DNA of 9,512 nucleotides from Aquifex aeolicus (GCA_011375045.1 DRNB01000333.1:1-9512), one strand, 5' to 3'. Shown: positions 1 through 6,500, counted from the stretch's first letter. Made by a program: numbers and translations. Notes: generated by a model from the letters alone, not told the origin.

Positions 1-587
1 CTGCCGAGGTTGAAGTTGTAAAAAGCCATGGTCATGTAGTAGATGTCGAGGTAGTCGGCGGGAACCTTCTTCAGCTCCCTGAGGTAGCGGTAGCCTTCTA
101 TGCTTCCGCTCAGCGCCGAGGCGTAGCCGTATTTGATCATGTATTCGGGCTTCTCCGTTTCCCCGTAGAGGTTGGCGTAGATGTTCTTTGCGGTGTCGAA
201 CCACAGGAGGAGCAGGTAGGCGTCGCCTATGAACTCCCTCTGGGTGTGGATGAAGCGGGGGACCTTGTAGTGGAAGGGATACTGATTCAGATAACCTATC
301 GAAGCCATGACCCCCCTCTTGCTCCCGAAGGCGTAGGAGTAAAGGGCGTAGCTCTTGCCGAGGTAAAGGTAGGAGAGCTCCCCGTGCTCGGAGGCGGGGT
401 CCATCCTGTAAGCTCTGGAGAAGTAGAGGAGGGCGTCCCTGTAGTTCAGTATCTTCAGACTTGCGAGACCCTTCTGGAAGTATCTTCTGGCGAGATCGGA
501 GTCCGTTGTGCGCTCCGCGTTATAGGAGTAAGTTGAGATCAGCACTATCAGGAGCGCCACGGTCAGCTTTCGGATAAGGGTTCCCAT
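1..587 (-). CDS. Exported TPR-like protein, C-terminus cut by window edge
   Basis: The frame is open from ATG at 587 to the left edge, giving 195 complete codons without a stop, so the C-terminus is missing. Residues 1-24 look like a Sec signal peptide: an R/K-containing start, a hydrophobic core at about 9-18 (VALLIVLIS), and probable cleavage near 21-24. No lipobox cysteine is present, so it is probably periplasmic or outer-membrane associated. Residues 31-64 and 70-90 fit helical TPR pairs (a Y/F-rich helix, then DALLYFSRAYRMDP, then SYLYLGKSYALY). TPR proteins are scaffolds; I cannot name a partner. The start is supported by AGGAG at 595-591, only 3 nt from the ATG, and by the signal peptide it creates. 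It overlaps the upstream proline-rich gene by 68 nt in another frame, which implies co-transcription and probably translational coupling. Exact function is unknown. Confidence 0.8.
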   Translation of the reverse strand, partial: MGTLIRKLTVALLIVLISTYSYNAERTTDSDLARRYFQKGLASLKILNYRDALLYFSRAYRMDPASEHGELSYLYLGKSYALYSYAFGSKRGVMASIGYLNQYPFHYKVPRFIHTQREFIGDAYLLLLWFDTAKNIYANLYGETEKPEYMIKYGYASALSGSIEGYRYLRELKKVPADYLDIYYMTMAFYNFNLG

Positions 588-1902
588 CCTCTCCTATATT
601 ACCCCTTTCCCTGTCCTCCCTCCTGCCTACCTTCCAGCTCCGGGACAGGAGGTCGACGCCGTTTACCCTGAGGACCTCGAGGTTCACCCCGAGGGTCTGG
701 AGGTTTCTGTAGAGACGCTGAGCGTCCATGTAGGTCAGATGGTTCTCTATCCTTTCCTTCAGGGAAACCTCCACGCTGAGGTTCTCGTTCTGGAGCAGAA
801 AGCGCAGGTGGGCGGACTCGAAGCGCAGATCTATCCGACGGACCTCCTGCTTGGGAAGGTGGGGGATCTCTCTCCTCTCCACCGTCAGGTTCTCCGCCTC
901 GGGAACCTCCTCTGTATGAAAGCTCTGAAGGGGTGCGGACTCCCTCCTCAGAAGGCTCTGCTCCTCCGGGGAGCTCCTCTCCGGAGGGCGGGGTTGTGGT
1001 TCGGAAAGGGTCCGGGATGATACGGCTACCTCACCTCTGGGTTCGGGCCTGGGGAGTTCCCTCTCAAAAGAGGGCGGATCTGCGGGGAGCGTTCGCTCCC
1101 CGCCGGGGGGTGCAGGGTCTCTCTCCGCGGACCTCCTTGGAGCATCAGCGGGGGGTCTGTTCACGGGAAGATCTCTGGGCTGAGCTGTCTCCCTCAAAGG
1201 GTTCTTTTTCCCGGAAGGCGCAGGCGCTTCCTTCCCGGCCAGGGGATCTTCTGCCGGTCGCTCCTCCAGCCTACCGGAGGGTTTCTCAGGGGGGACTTCC
1301 TCGGGTTTCAGCTTCCTCTGCCGGGGGAGAGGCTCTTCCGGAGCGGTCCTGAATCTGAAGCCGTCGGCTCTGAGCTCCTCCTTCACCGCGACGGTCGCAG
1401 ATAGCTCCCGGGGAGGGTCGGGGGGCTTCCGAAGCTCTCCGGGGCTGGATTCGCTCAAACCGGAGGTTTTTTCCGAGATCTCCTCCACAGGCTCCGGCTC
1501 TTCGGGGACAGGAGGTGCCTCTCCGGAGGGTTTCCCGCTGAGGATCCCCTCGGGCTCAGGCTTCATCTGTCCGGCAGGGGAAAGGGGGGAATCTGTCCCC
1601 TCCGCGGAGGGGTTCTCTTCCGGCAGGGGGATCCGGAGAGGGTTTCCCTCCTGCTCCGGCTCCGGCGGGGGCTCCGCGATCACGGGTTCTTGGAGAGGGT
1701 CCGGACTCACAAGGGGGAGGGGTGTGGGGTTGAACAGCTCCGGAGGCGCCTGGGGGGACTGGAGGGGCTGTGCGCTCTGGAACCTGCCGAGCAGGAGAAG
1801 GAGGATCTCCTCGAAGCCTTTCCCGAGGAGGACGTTTCCCCTGCCTTTACCCCCCTCCGGACCGGCCGGATATAAAGCCTCAGCCTCCAGCTGGACGAAC
1901 AT
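520..1902 (-). CDS. Proline-rich protein with FliK-like C-terminal domain
   Basis: A 460-residue protein in three parts. Residues 1-40 form a short N-terminus with a Leu run (EEILLLLLGRF). Residues about 45-340 are low-complexity, dominated by P, E, S and R (many PPE, PEEP, EEPL stretches) and likely disordered. A compact C-terminal segment at about 357-418 reads LRFLLQNENLSVEVSLKER, then a helix (AQRLYRNLQTLG), then a strand (VNLEVLRVNG). A disordered Pro-rich body followed by a beta-alpha-beta domain in which a Leu-rich strand precedes an 'L...L...G(V/I)xLxxxxVN' helix-strand matches the plan of flagellar hook-length control protein FliK, which is also very divergent. I infer a FliK-like role with modest confidence; no residue is diagnostic. 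The start is ATG at 1902; no strong SD precedes it. It lies divergent to lysC, and its stop lies inside the downstream exported TPR-like gene. The gene is very likely real; the family assignment is tentative. Confidence 0.75.
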   Translation of the reverse strand: MFVQLEAEALYPAGPEGGKGRGNVLLGKGFEEILLLLLGRFQSAQPLQSPQAPPELFNPTPLPLVSPDPLQEPVIAEPPPEPEQEGNPLRIPLPEENPSAEGTDSPLSPAGQMKPEPEGILSGKPSGEAPPVPEEPEPVEEISEKTSGLSESSPGELRKPPDPPRELSATVAVKEELRADGFRFRTAPEEPLPRQRKLKPEEVPPEKPSGRLEERPAEDPLAGKEAPAPSGKKNPLRETAQPRDLPVNRPPADAPRRSAERDPAPPGGERTLPADPPSFERELPRPEPRGEVAVSSRTLSEPQPRPPERSSPEEQSLLRRESAPLQSFHTEEVPEAENLTVERREIPHLPKQEVRRIDLRFESAHLRFLLQNENLSVEVSLKERIENHLTYMDAQRLYRNLQTLGVNLEVLRVNGVDLLSRSWKVGRREDRERGNIGEDGNPYPKADRGAPDSADLNLLL

Positions 1903-1961
1903 ACCTGTGAAGGCATATATCGGACGATCCGCCGGATGTTATAATTTTCTGCCTGTGAACC
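1903..1961. promoter_or_regulatory. Divergent promoter region, FliK-like gene / lysC
   Basis: This 59-nt gap lies between two head-to-head starts. The 8-nt word CCTGTGAA occurs twice in direct orientation, at 1904-1911 and 1952-1959, almost exactly at the two ends of the gap, as an operator pair might. On the minus strand, TCCGATAT (1924-1917) preceded at 15 nt by TATA (1943-1940) resembles the FliA/sigma-28 pattern TAAA-N15-GCCGATAA (6 of 8 in the -10 box, 3 of 4 in the -35). That would suit a flagellar gene but is not statistically strong. It would give the FliK-like gene a leader of only about 8 nt. Confidence 0.35.
1940..1945 (+). promoter_or_regulatory. lysC -10 box (TATAAT)
   Basis: A perfect TATAAT ends 16 nt before the lysC ATG, so transcription would begin near 1952 and leave a leader of about 10 nt. 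No Shine-Dalgarno sequence occurs in that leader (TTTCTGCCTGTGAACC). No convincing -35 hexamer is visible 16-18 nt upstream. Confidence 0.5.
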
Positions 1962-3209
1962 ATGAGGATCGTTGTTCAGAAGTTCGGGGGAACCTCGGTA
2001 GGGAGTCTCGAGCGGATAGAAAACGCGGCGGAGCGCGTTCTCCGGGCTCTCGAAAGAGGGGACAGGGTCGTGGTTGTGTCCTCCGCCATGGGGGGCGAAA
2101 CCGACGCTCTGCTGGATCTGGCTCACAGGGTTTCCGAGTTCCCCAACGAAAGGGAGCTGGACATGCTCCTCGCCACGGGTGAGCAGAAGGCTGTCGCTCT
2201 CTTCGCCATGACCCTGCGCAGAAAGGGCTGTCCCGCGGTAAGCCTCTGCGGCTGGCAGGTCCCCATAGTTACCGACAGCATCCACACGAAGGCGCGCATA
2301 AAGAGGATAGGAACCCAGAGGTTGAAAAACTACCTGAGCGAGGGTTACGTTCCTGTGGTGGCAGGTTTTCAAGGGGTTACGGAGGACTGGGAGGTTACCA
2401 CCCTCGGCAGGGGCGGTTCGGATACGACAGCGGTAGCCCTCGCCGCGGCGCTCTCCGCGGACTGTGAGATATACACGGACGTTACCGGCGTGTTCACCGC
2501 AGATCCCCGGATAGTTCCCTCCGCCCGTAAGATCCCCTGTATATCCTACGAGGAGATGCTCGAGCTCGCGTCCCTCGGCGCCCGGGTTATGCAGATAAGA
2601 AGTGTCGAGTTCGCAGCCAAGTACAGGGTCAGAATACATGTCAGAAGCAGTTTCGAGGAGGAAGAGGGAACCTGGATCGTTCCGGAGGATGAGATCATGG
2701 AAAAGGTTGTTGTCAGAGGTATAACCGTCGACACAGGAGAATCCCGAATTACGGTGGTGCGCGTTCCGGACAGGCCCGGGATAGCAGCCCGGATATTCAA
2801 GGCGCTCGGGGAAGCCCACATAGTTGTGGACATGATAGTTCAGAACGTTTCCCACGAGGGTTTCACGGACATGTCCTTCACAGTAAGCAGGAACGATGCC
2901 CAGAAGGCGGAGGAGATAGTCAGAAAGGTAGCCAGGGAGATAGGAGCCAGGGAAGTGGTCAGGGACGACAGGGTGGCGAAGGTCTCGATCGTGGGTCTCG
3001 GGATGAGGAGCTCTTACGGAACAGCAGCCCGCATGTTCGAGGTCCTCTCCAAAAACGGTATAAACATCACAGCCATATCCACATCGGAGATAAAGATCTC
3101 CTGCCTTATAGACGAAAAGTTCGCAGAGTTAGCGGTAAGAGCGCTCCACGAAGCCTTCGTCGAGGATCAGGAGGAGCTGAAGGTAGAAGAGGGGAAACAG
3201 GGTGAATAG
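1962..3209 (+). CDS. lysC: Aspartokinase, alpha subunit (two ACT domains)
   Basis: Phosphorylates L-aspartate with ATP to aspartyl phosphate, the first step towards lysine/diaminopimelate, threonine and methionine. At 415 residues it has the length of monofunctional class II aspartokinases. The amino acid kinase domain covers about 1-240: KFGGTSVG (7-14), SSAMGGETDALL (40-51), ATGEQ (71-75), GRGGSDTTA (149-157) and YTDVTGVFTADPR (171-183). Two ACT domains follow at about 262-330 (VPDRPGIAARIF) and 339-405 (VGLGMRSSYGTAARMF...ITAISTSEIKISCLID), the usual site of lysine and/or threonine feedback. There is no fused homoserine dehydrogenase. The ATG at 1962 gives the family-typical start MRIVVQKFGGTSVG but has no SD. 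It heads an operon whose next gene, rfaE1, overlaps its end by 8 nt. An internal start for a separate beta subunit is annotated at 2697. Confidence 0.96.
   Translation: MRIVVQKFGGTSVGSLERIENAAERVLRALERGDRVVVVSSAMGGETDALLDLAHRVSEFPNERELDMLLATGEQKAVALFAMTLRRKGCPAVSLCGWQVPIVTDSIHTKARIKRIGTQRLKNYLSEGYVPVVAGFQGVTEDWEVTTLGRGGSDTTAVALAAALSADCEIYTDVTGVFTADPRIVPSARKIPCISYEEMLELASLGARVMQIRSVEFAAKYRVRIHVRSSFEEEEGTWIVPEDEIMEKVVVRGITVDTGESRITVVRVPDRPGIAARIFKALGEAHIVVDMIVQNVSHEGFTDMSFTVSRNDAQKAEEIVRKVAREIGAREVVRDDRVAKVSIVGLGMRSSYGTAARMFEVLSKNGINITAISTSEIKISCLIDEKFAELAVRALHEAFVEDQEELKVEEGKQGE
2697..3209 (+). CDS. Probable internal in-frame start: aspartokinase beta subunit
   Basis: Within lysC, codon 246 is ATG preceded by GGAGG at 2684-2688 with 8 nt between, a near-ideal Shine-Dalgarno arrangement, whereas the full-length start has none. 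Translation from here gives 170 residues (MEKVVVRGITVD...) that contain only the two ACT domains. This is the same position and size class as the separately translated beta subunit known from Bacillus, Corynebacterium and Thermus lysC genes, where alpha and beta form an alpha2-beta2 enzyme with effector sites at the interface. The signal is seen directly; in vivo use is inferred. The GGAGG could be a by-product of codons for Pro-Glu-Asp. Confidence 0.55.
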   Translation: MEKVVVRGITVDTGESRITVVRVPDRPGIAARIFKALGEAHIVVDMIVQNVSHEGFTDMSFTVSRNDAQKAEEIVRKVAREIGAREVVRDDRVAKVSIVGLGMRSSYGTAARMFEVLSKNGINITAISTSEIKISCLIDEKFAELAVRALHEAFVEDQEELKVEEGKQGE

Positions 3210-4152
3210 GAGGGAGGTTCTGCGCCTTCTCGAGAGGTTAAAGGATCTGAAGATACTCGTTGTGGGGGACGTAATACTCGACAGATACCTCTACGGGAGG
3301 GTGGAGAGGATCTCTCCGGAGGCGCCCGTTCCTGTGGTGGAGGTCGAAGGGGAGGAGGTGCGCCTGGGCGGAGCGGGGAACGTGGCGGGCAACCTGGTCT
3401 CCCTCGGGGTTCAGACGAGCCTCACGGGGGTGGTGGGGGAGGATAGAGCGGGAGAACTTCTCAGAAACCTGCTGAAGGAAAAGGGAATAAAGTCCCTCCT
3501 GACAATCGATGCGAGACCTACAACGGAGAAAACGAGGGTCATTTCCAGATCCCAGCAGCTCCTCAGGATAGACTTCGAGGACAGGAGGGGTATCGGGGGA
3601 AGAGCCCTCGACCACATAAAGGAGGTCGTTGCCGGAGGAGATTACGACGGCATAGTGGTTTCCGACTATGCAAAGGGGGTGGTAACGCCGGAGGTGATGG
3701 GGGCGGTAAAGGATCGGAGAGTTTTCTACGCTGTCGATCCCAGACCCGTTAACAGAAACCTCTACAGAAACGCTTCCCTTATGACGCCCAACGAAAAGGA
3801 GCTCAGAGCCATGACCGATCCTCTGGGTGGGGAGAGTGTGGAGAACCTGGGCAGGAGGCTAAGGGAGGAGCTGAGTCTTAACACCCTCATAGTAACCCGC
3901 GGTCCTAAGGGGATGACGCTCATCGAAAAGGAGGTAAAGCACTTCCCTGCGAGGGCGCGGGAGGTTTACGATGTAACGGGTGCGGGGGATACGGTGGTAG
4001 CGGCTCTCACCGCCTTCTTTCTGGCGGGAGCCTCGTGGGAAACCGCCTGTGAGCTCGCCAACGTCTGCGCAGGTATCGTGGTGGGGGAGCTTGGAACGGC
4101 GAGCGTAACGCCGGAGGAGCTGCTGAGGGAGCTGGATGAGAAGGGGCTGTGA
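3202..4152 (+). CDS. rfaE1: D-glycero-beta-D-manno-heptose-7-phosphate kinase
   Basis: A PfkB/ribokinase-family kinase that phosphorylates D-glycero-D-manno-heptose 7-phosphate at C1, a cytoplasmic step in making the ADP-heptose used in LPS inner core. At 316 residues it matches the N-terminal half of bifunctional HldE (about 477 aa) or stand-alone HldA. The cytidylyltransferase-like second domain is absent, so a separate RfaE2 should lie elsewhere. Visible motifs are VVGDVILDRYLYG (20-32), RISPEAPVPVVEV (36-48), GGAGNVAGNL (56-65), SDYAKGV (154-160), TPNEKE (195-200), VTRGPKGM (231-238) and the anion-hole/catalytic DVTGAGDT (257-264, catalytic base D263). It starts with GTG at 3202, 8 nt inside lysC, preceded by the purine stretch GAGGGGAAACAG. 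The 3' end overlaps yraN by 17 nt. Confidence 0.93.
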   Translation: MNRREVLRLLERLKDLKILVVGDVILDRYLYGRVERISPEAPVPVVEVEGEEVRLGGAGNVAGNLVSLGVQTSLTGVVGEDRAGELLRNLLKEKGIKSLLTIDARPTTEKTRVISRSQQLLRIDFEDRRGIGGRALDHIKEVVAGGDYDGIVVSDYAKGVVTPEVMGAVKDRRVFYAVDPRPVNRNLYRNASLMTPNEKELRAMTDPLGGESVENLGRRLREELSLNTLIVTRGPKGMTLIEKEVKHFPARAREVYDVTGAGDTVVAALTAFFLAGASWETACELANVCAGIVVGELGTASVTPEELLRELDEKGL

Positions 4153-4468
4153 GTTCGAAGAGCGCGCCCTCAGATACCTCGAATCTCTGGGTTACAGAAT
4201 CCTCGCAAGGAACTACCGCTGCAGGGAAGGGGAGATAGACATCATCGCTCAGGAGGACGACGATTTAGTGTTCGTAGAGGTAAAGGGGGGAGGGAAGGAG
4301 GATCACGTTTACCCTGCGGAGCGTTTCGATCAGAGGAAGCTGAGCAGGATAATCGCCTGCGCCTACAGGTTTATGGAGGAGAGGAACTTGGACACAACCT
4401 TCAGGATAGACCTTATCGTTGTAGTCGGAGACCGCTTCGATCACTTTAAAAACGTCGGCTTTGACTGA
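4136..4468 (+). CDS. YraN family (UPF0102) predicted endonuclease-fold protein
   Basis: A 110-residue member of the YraN/UPF0102 family, which has the restriction-endonuclease-like fold of Holliday-junction resolvases; its cellular job is not settled. The conserved core is present: an N-terminal helix (EFEERALRYLESLGYRILARNYRC, residues 6-29), GEIDIIA (32-38, the catalytic-type E and D) and VFVEVK (45-50, E48 and K50). Together these form the E...D...ExK metal-binding pattern. A third strand follows at 90-97 (RIDLIVVV). The ATG at 4136 overlaps the end of rfaE1 by 17 nt, with GGGAG just upstream. The start is slightly short compared with typical members (about 115-125 aa). It is the last gene of the operon and ends 18 nt from the convergent khpA stop. 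A terminator acting on the opposite strand lies inside its last codons. Confidence 0.88.
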   Translation: MRRGCEFEERALRYLESLGYRILARNYRCREGEIDIIAQEDDDLVFVEVKGGGKEDHVYPAERFDQRKLSRIIACAYRFMEERNLDTTFRIDLIVVVGDRFDHFKNVGFD

Positions 4469-4474
4469 AAGCCG
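4448..4474 (-). terminator. Intrinsic terminator of the khpA-side operon
   Basis: Read on the minus strand, a perfect 7-bp stem CGGCTTT/AAAGCCG with a 5-nt loop (4474-4456) is followed after ACG by a T5 run (4452-4448). It starts 12 nt past the khpA stop. It lies inside the coding end of the convergent yraN and spans its stop codon. No U-run follows the hairpin on the plus strand, so it looks unidirectional. Confidence 0.65.
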
Positions 4475-4486
4475 GGGCGGTGCCTC

Positions 4487-4726
4487 TTATTCGAGGATCT
4501 CGAGCACCACCCTTTTGCCCGTTTTCCTCCCCATGGCGGAGAGGAGGGTTCTGAGCGCTCTCGCTATCCTCCCCTGCTTGCCTATCACCTTCCCAAGCTC
4601 GGAGGGATCGACCCGGAGCTCGATGACGATCGTCTTCTCCCCTTCGATCTCGGTAACCTGAACCTTGTCGGCGCTGTCCACTAAGGCTTTGGCGGTGGTT
4701 TCCACGATGTCCTTCATAGCGCTCAT
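4487..4726 (-). CDS. khpA: KhpA, KH-domain RNA-binding protein
   Basis: A 79-residue single KH domain protein. KhpA proteins bind RNA, often with KhpB/EloR, and influence cell elongation and mRNA fate in several bacteria. The GxxG loop is GKQG in KVIGKQGRIARALRTLL (residues about 46-62), after VELRVDP-type strands and a leading amphipathic helix. The start is ATG at 4726, which shares ATGA with the rpsP stop (4-nt overlap). The site AAGGAGGTGA at 4740-4731 is a full 10-nt anti-SD complement with ideal spacing. A second ATG lies three codons in (MSAMKD) but is less well placed. Its position after rpsP is the widespread arrangement, usually followed by rimM and trmD; here the operon stops at khpA. 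Confidence 0.93.
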   Translation of the reverse strand: MSAMKDIVETTAKALVDSADKVQVTEIEGEKTIVIELRVDPSELGKVIGKQGRIARALRTLLSAMGRKTGKRVVLEILE

Positions 4727-5049
4727 CCGTTCACCTCCTTGGTGGTTTTCTTTCTCAGCACCCAGTAATCACCGGACTTCCTCAGCTCACGATCCCCGGG
4801 AACAAGATCCTTGAGTAGATCAGCGCTCTCAAGGATCGCCTTAGCCCTCCCCGCTATCTCCACCCCCTCCTGCAACCACCTGCGCACCTTTTCAGGTTTT
4901 ATCTCGATCAGCACCTTCCTTTTGGGATCGTATGTGCCGAGGATGTCTATGTAGTTTCCTTCCCTCGGGGATTTTGCATCCATTACCACTATTCTGTAAA
5001 CAGGATGGCGTCTTCTTCCAAAACGAGCGAGTCTGATCCTCACAGCCAT
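4723..5049 (-). CDS. rpsP: 30S ribosomal protein S16
   Basis: A 108-residue small-subunit ribosomal protein needed for 30S assembly. The N-terminus MAVRIRLARFGRRRHPVYRIVVMDAKSPREGNYIDILGTYDP is diagnostic for S16, and the middle (KPEKVRRWLQEGVEIAGRAKAIL) holds the usual 'W...GA.PT'-like helix in altered form. A basic tail of about 25 residues (LRKSGDYWVLRKKTTKEVNG) extends past the shortest S16 proteins. The start is ATG at 5049 with AGGAGG (5061-5056) at good spacing. It lies 77 nt downstream of ffh and has a candidate promoter of its own in that gap. Its stop is shared with the khpA start. Confidence 0.97.
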   Translation of the reverse strand: MAVRIRLARFGRRRHPVYRIVVMDAKSPREGNYIDILGTYDPKRKVLIEIKPEKVRRWLQEGVEIAGRAKAILESADLLKDLVPGDRELRKSGDYWVLRKKTTKEVNG

Positions 5050-5077
5050 TACCTTCCTCCTGCAATCTTGGAACTTT

Positions 5078-5083
5078 ATTATA
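5078..5083 (-). promoter_or_regulatory. Candidate rpsP-khpA -10 box (TATAAT)
   Basis: A perfect TATAAT on the minus strand lies in the ffh-rpsP gap, about 28 nt from the rpsP start. It would give a leader of about 22 nt that carries the AGGAGG site. No good -35 is seen at 16-18 nt. It could let rpsP-khpA be expressed apart from ffh. Confidence 0.45.
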
Positions 5084-5126
5084 CAACACGTGGATTTGCT
5101 CCTGCTCTAACCAGTTTTCATCTATT

Positions 5127-6437
5127 TTACATCCTGAAGGGAAACCTGGGAACAGGTAAGCCCGCGGCACCTTTCATCTTTCTCATCATCTTCCTCATCT
5201 CCTCATACCTTTTAAGAACCTTGTTTACTTCAGAAACGCTCGTTCCGCTCCCCCGGGCGATCCTTTTCTTCCTGCTCATGTTTATTATGCGTGGATTCTG
5301 TCTCTCTTCGGGCGTCATGGAGTTTATGATGGCTTCGATTCTCTTGAACTGATCCTCATCCACCTTTATGTTTTTTATCTGGGCTCCTATGCCGGGTATC
5401 ATGCCGAGAAGTTTGTCGAGGGGTCCCATGTTCTTTATCATGCGGATCATCTCCCTGAGATCTTCGAGGTTAAAGTCCCCCGCCATAACCTTTGTGGAGA
5501 GGTGCTGTGCCCTGTCCTCCGTTATAACCTCCTGCGCCCTCTCCACAAGGGACTGTATATCCCCGAGTCCCAGTATCCGCTGAGCTATCCTGTCCGGATA
5601 GAAGGGCTCTATGTCCTCCACCTTCTCCCCAACCCCGATGAACTTTACGGGAACGCCCAGCACCTCCCTTACGGAGAGAGCCACCCCCCCTCTGGCATCG
5701 CCGTCCATCTTTGTGAGGATCACACCTGTAAGGGAGAGCGTCTCGTTAAAGGTAACGGCGGTTTCGAGGGCTGTCTGCCCCTGCATGGCGTCCGCCACGT
5801 AGAGGATCTCGGAGGGCTGAGCCTTCTCCTTTATGCTTCTCAGCTCCTCCATAAGCTCCTCATCCACGTGGAGGCGCCCCGCTGTATCCAGAAGGAGGTA
5901 TTCGACCCCTTCCTCACGCGCCCTCCTTACCGCCCGCTCGGCTATCTCAACGGCGGACAGACCTTCCCCAAAGGAGTAGTAGGGCACCCCCACCCTTTCG
6001 GCGAGCCTCTCCAGTTGAAGCATAGCTGCCGGTCGCCTGACGTCCGTCGAGGAAAGGGCAACCTGACCCCCCTTCTTTCTGAGCAGGTTGGCGATCTTCC
6101 CTATGGTGGTGGTTTTCCCCGTTCCCTGAAGCCCCACGAAGAGAACGGTGCCCTTTCTTAGATCAGCCTTCTCCTTTCCGAGGATGTTTACAAGCTCTTC
6201 GTAAACTATCGTTATAACCTGCTCCGCAGGTGAGAGGTTTTTCTTTACCTCGGAGGAGAGAGCCCTTTCCCTCACCCTTTTGAGAAAGCCCTTAACAACC
6301 CCGTAATCGACGTCCGCCTCCAGAAGGGCGAGCCTTATGTCCCGCAGGGCATCGTTAACCACCTTGTCGGTCAGCTTACGCGCTTTTCTGAGTTTGGTGA
6401 AGGTTCCGGCAAACTTCTCTGTGAGCAGCTCCAGCAT
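5127..6437 (-). CDS. ffh: Signal recognition particle GTPase Ffh (SRP54)
   Basis: Ffh binds SRP RNA and hydrophobic signal sequences on nascent chains and, with FtsY, brings ribosomes to the membrane by a GTP-driven cycle. It has 436 residues, the normal length. The N domain is 1-95 (MLELLTEKFAGTFTKLR). The G domain is about 96-295: G1 GLQGTGKTT (102-110), DVRRPAA (132-138), DTAGR (184-188), TKMDGDARGG (242-251) and GVGEK (268-272). The Met-rich M domain is 296-436, with the RNA-binding motif RIARGSGTS (392-400) and a Met-rich stretch MRKMMRKMKG. The frame stays open upstream to 6650, but that extension runs into divergent alaS and has no family similarity, so the ATG at 6437 is chosen. No SD precedes it; a TATACT box lies 7 nt upstream. 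It leads the ffh-rpsP-khpA cluster. Confidence 0.97.
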   Translation of the reverse strand: MLELLTEKFAGTFTKLRKARKLTDKVVNDALRDIRLALLEADVDYGVVKGFLKRVRERALSSEVKKNLSPAEQVITIVYEELVNILGKEKADLRKGTVLFVGLQGTGKTTTIGKIANLLRKKGGQVALSSTDVRRPAAMLQLERLAERVGVPYYSFGEGLSAVEIAERAVRRAREEGVEYLLLDTAGRLHVDEELMEELRSIKEKAQPSEILYVADAMQGQTALETAVTFNETLSLTGVILTKMDGDARGGVALSVREVLGVPVKFIGVGEKVEDIEPFYPDRIAQRILGLGDIQSLVERAQEVITEDRAQHLSTKVMAGDFNLEDLREMIRMIKNMGPLDKLLGMIPGIGAQIKNIKVDEDQFKRIEAIINSMTPEERQNPRIINMSRKKRIARGSGTSVSEVNKVLKRYEEMRKMMRKMKGAAGLPVPRFPFRM

Positions 6438-6444
6438 GTTAAAA

Positions 6445-6473
6445 AGTATAAAACCGACGTCCTCCCGAAGCAA
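6445..6473 (-). promoter_or_regulatory. ffh promoter, apparently leaderless
   Basis: On the minus strand, TTGCTT (6473-6468) and TATACT (6450-6445) are separated by exactly 17 bp. The -10 box ends 7 nt before the ffh ATG at 6437, so the predicted first transcribed base is at or next to the start codon. The intervening TTTTAAC cannot act as an SD. Confidence 0.6.
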
Positions 6474-6494
6474 ACACAGTCCGTCGTGGAAATA

Positions 6495-6500
6495 TATAAT
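6495..6500 (+). promoter_or_regulatory. alaS -10 box, apparently leaderless
   Basis: A perfect TATAAT is followed by AAAACCG (7 nt) and then the alaS ATG at 6508, the same geometry as ffh. No SD is present upstream. The expected -35 position (about 6472-6477, AAACAC) matches poorly and overlaps the -35 of the divergent ffh promoter, so the two may compete for RNA polymerase. Confidence 0.55.

Noticed and set aside
933..1352. Plus-strand open frame opposite the Pro-rich gene
   Set aside because: It is an antisense shadow of a proline-rich frame; no SD or plausible protein features.
1707..2855. 382-codon open frame on the minus strand across lysC
   Set aside because: It is antisense to a clear aspartokinase and shows no recognisable domain; it is a shadow of GC-biased codon use.
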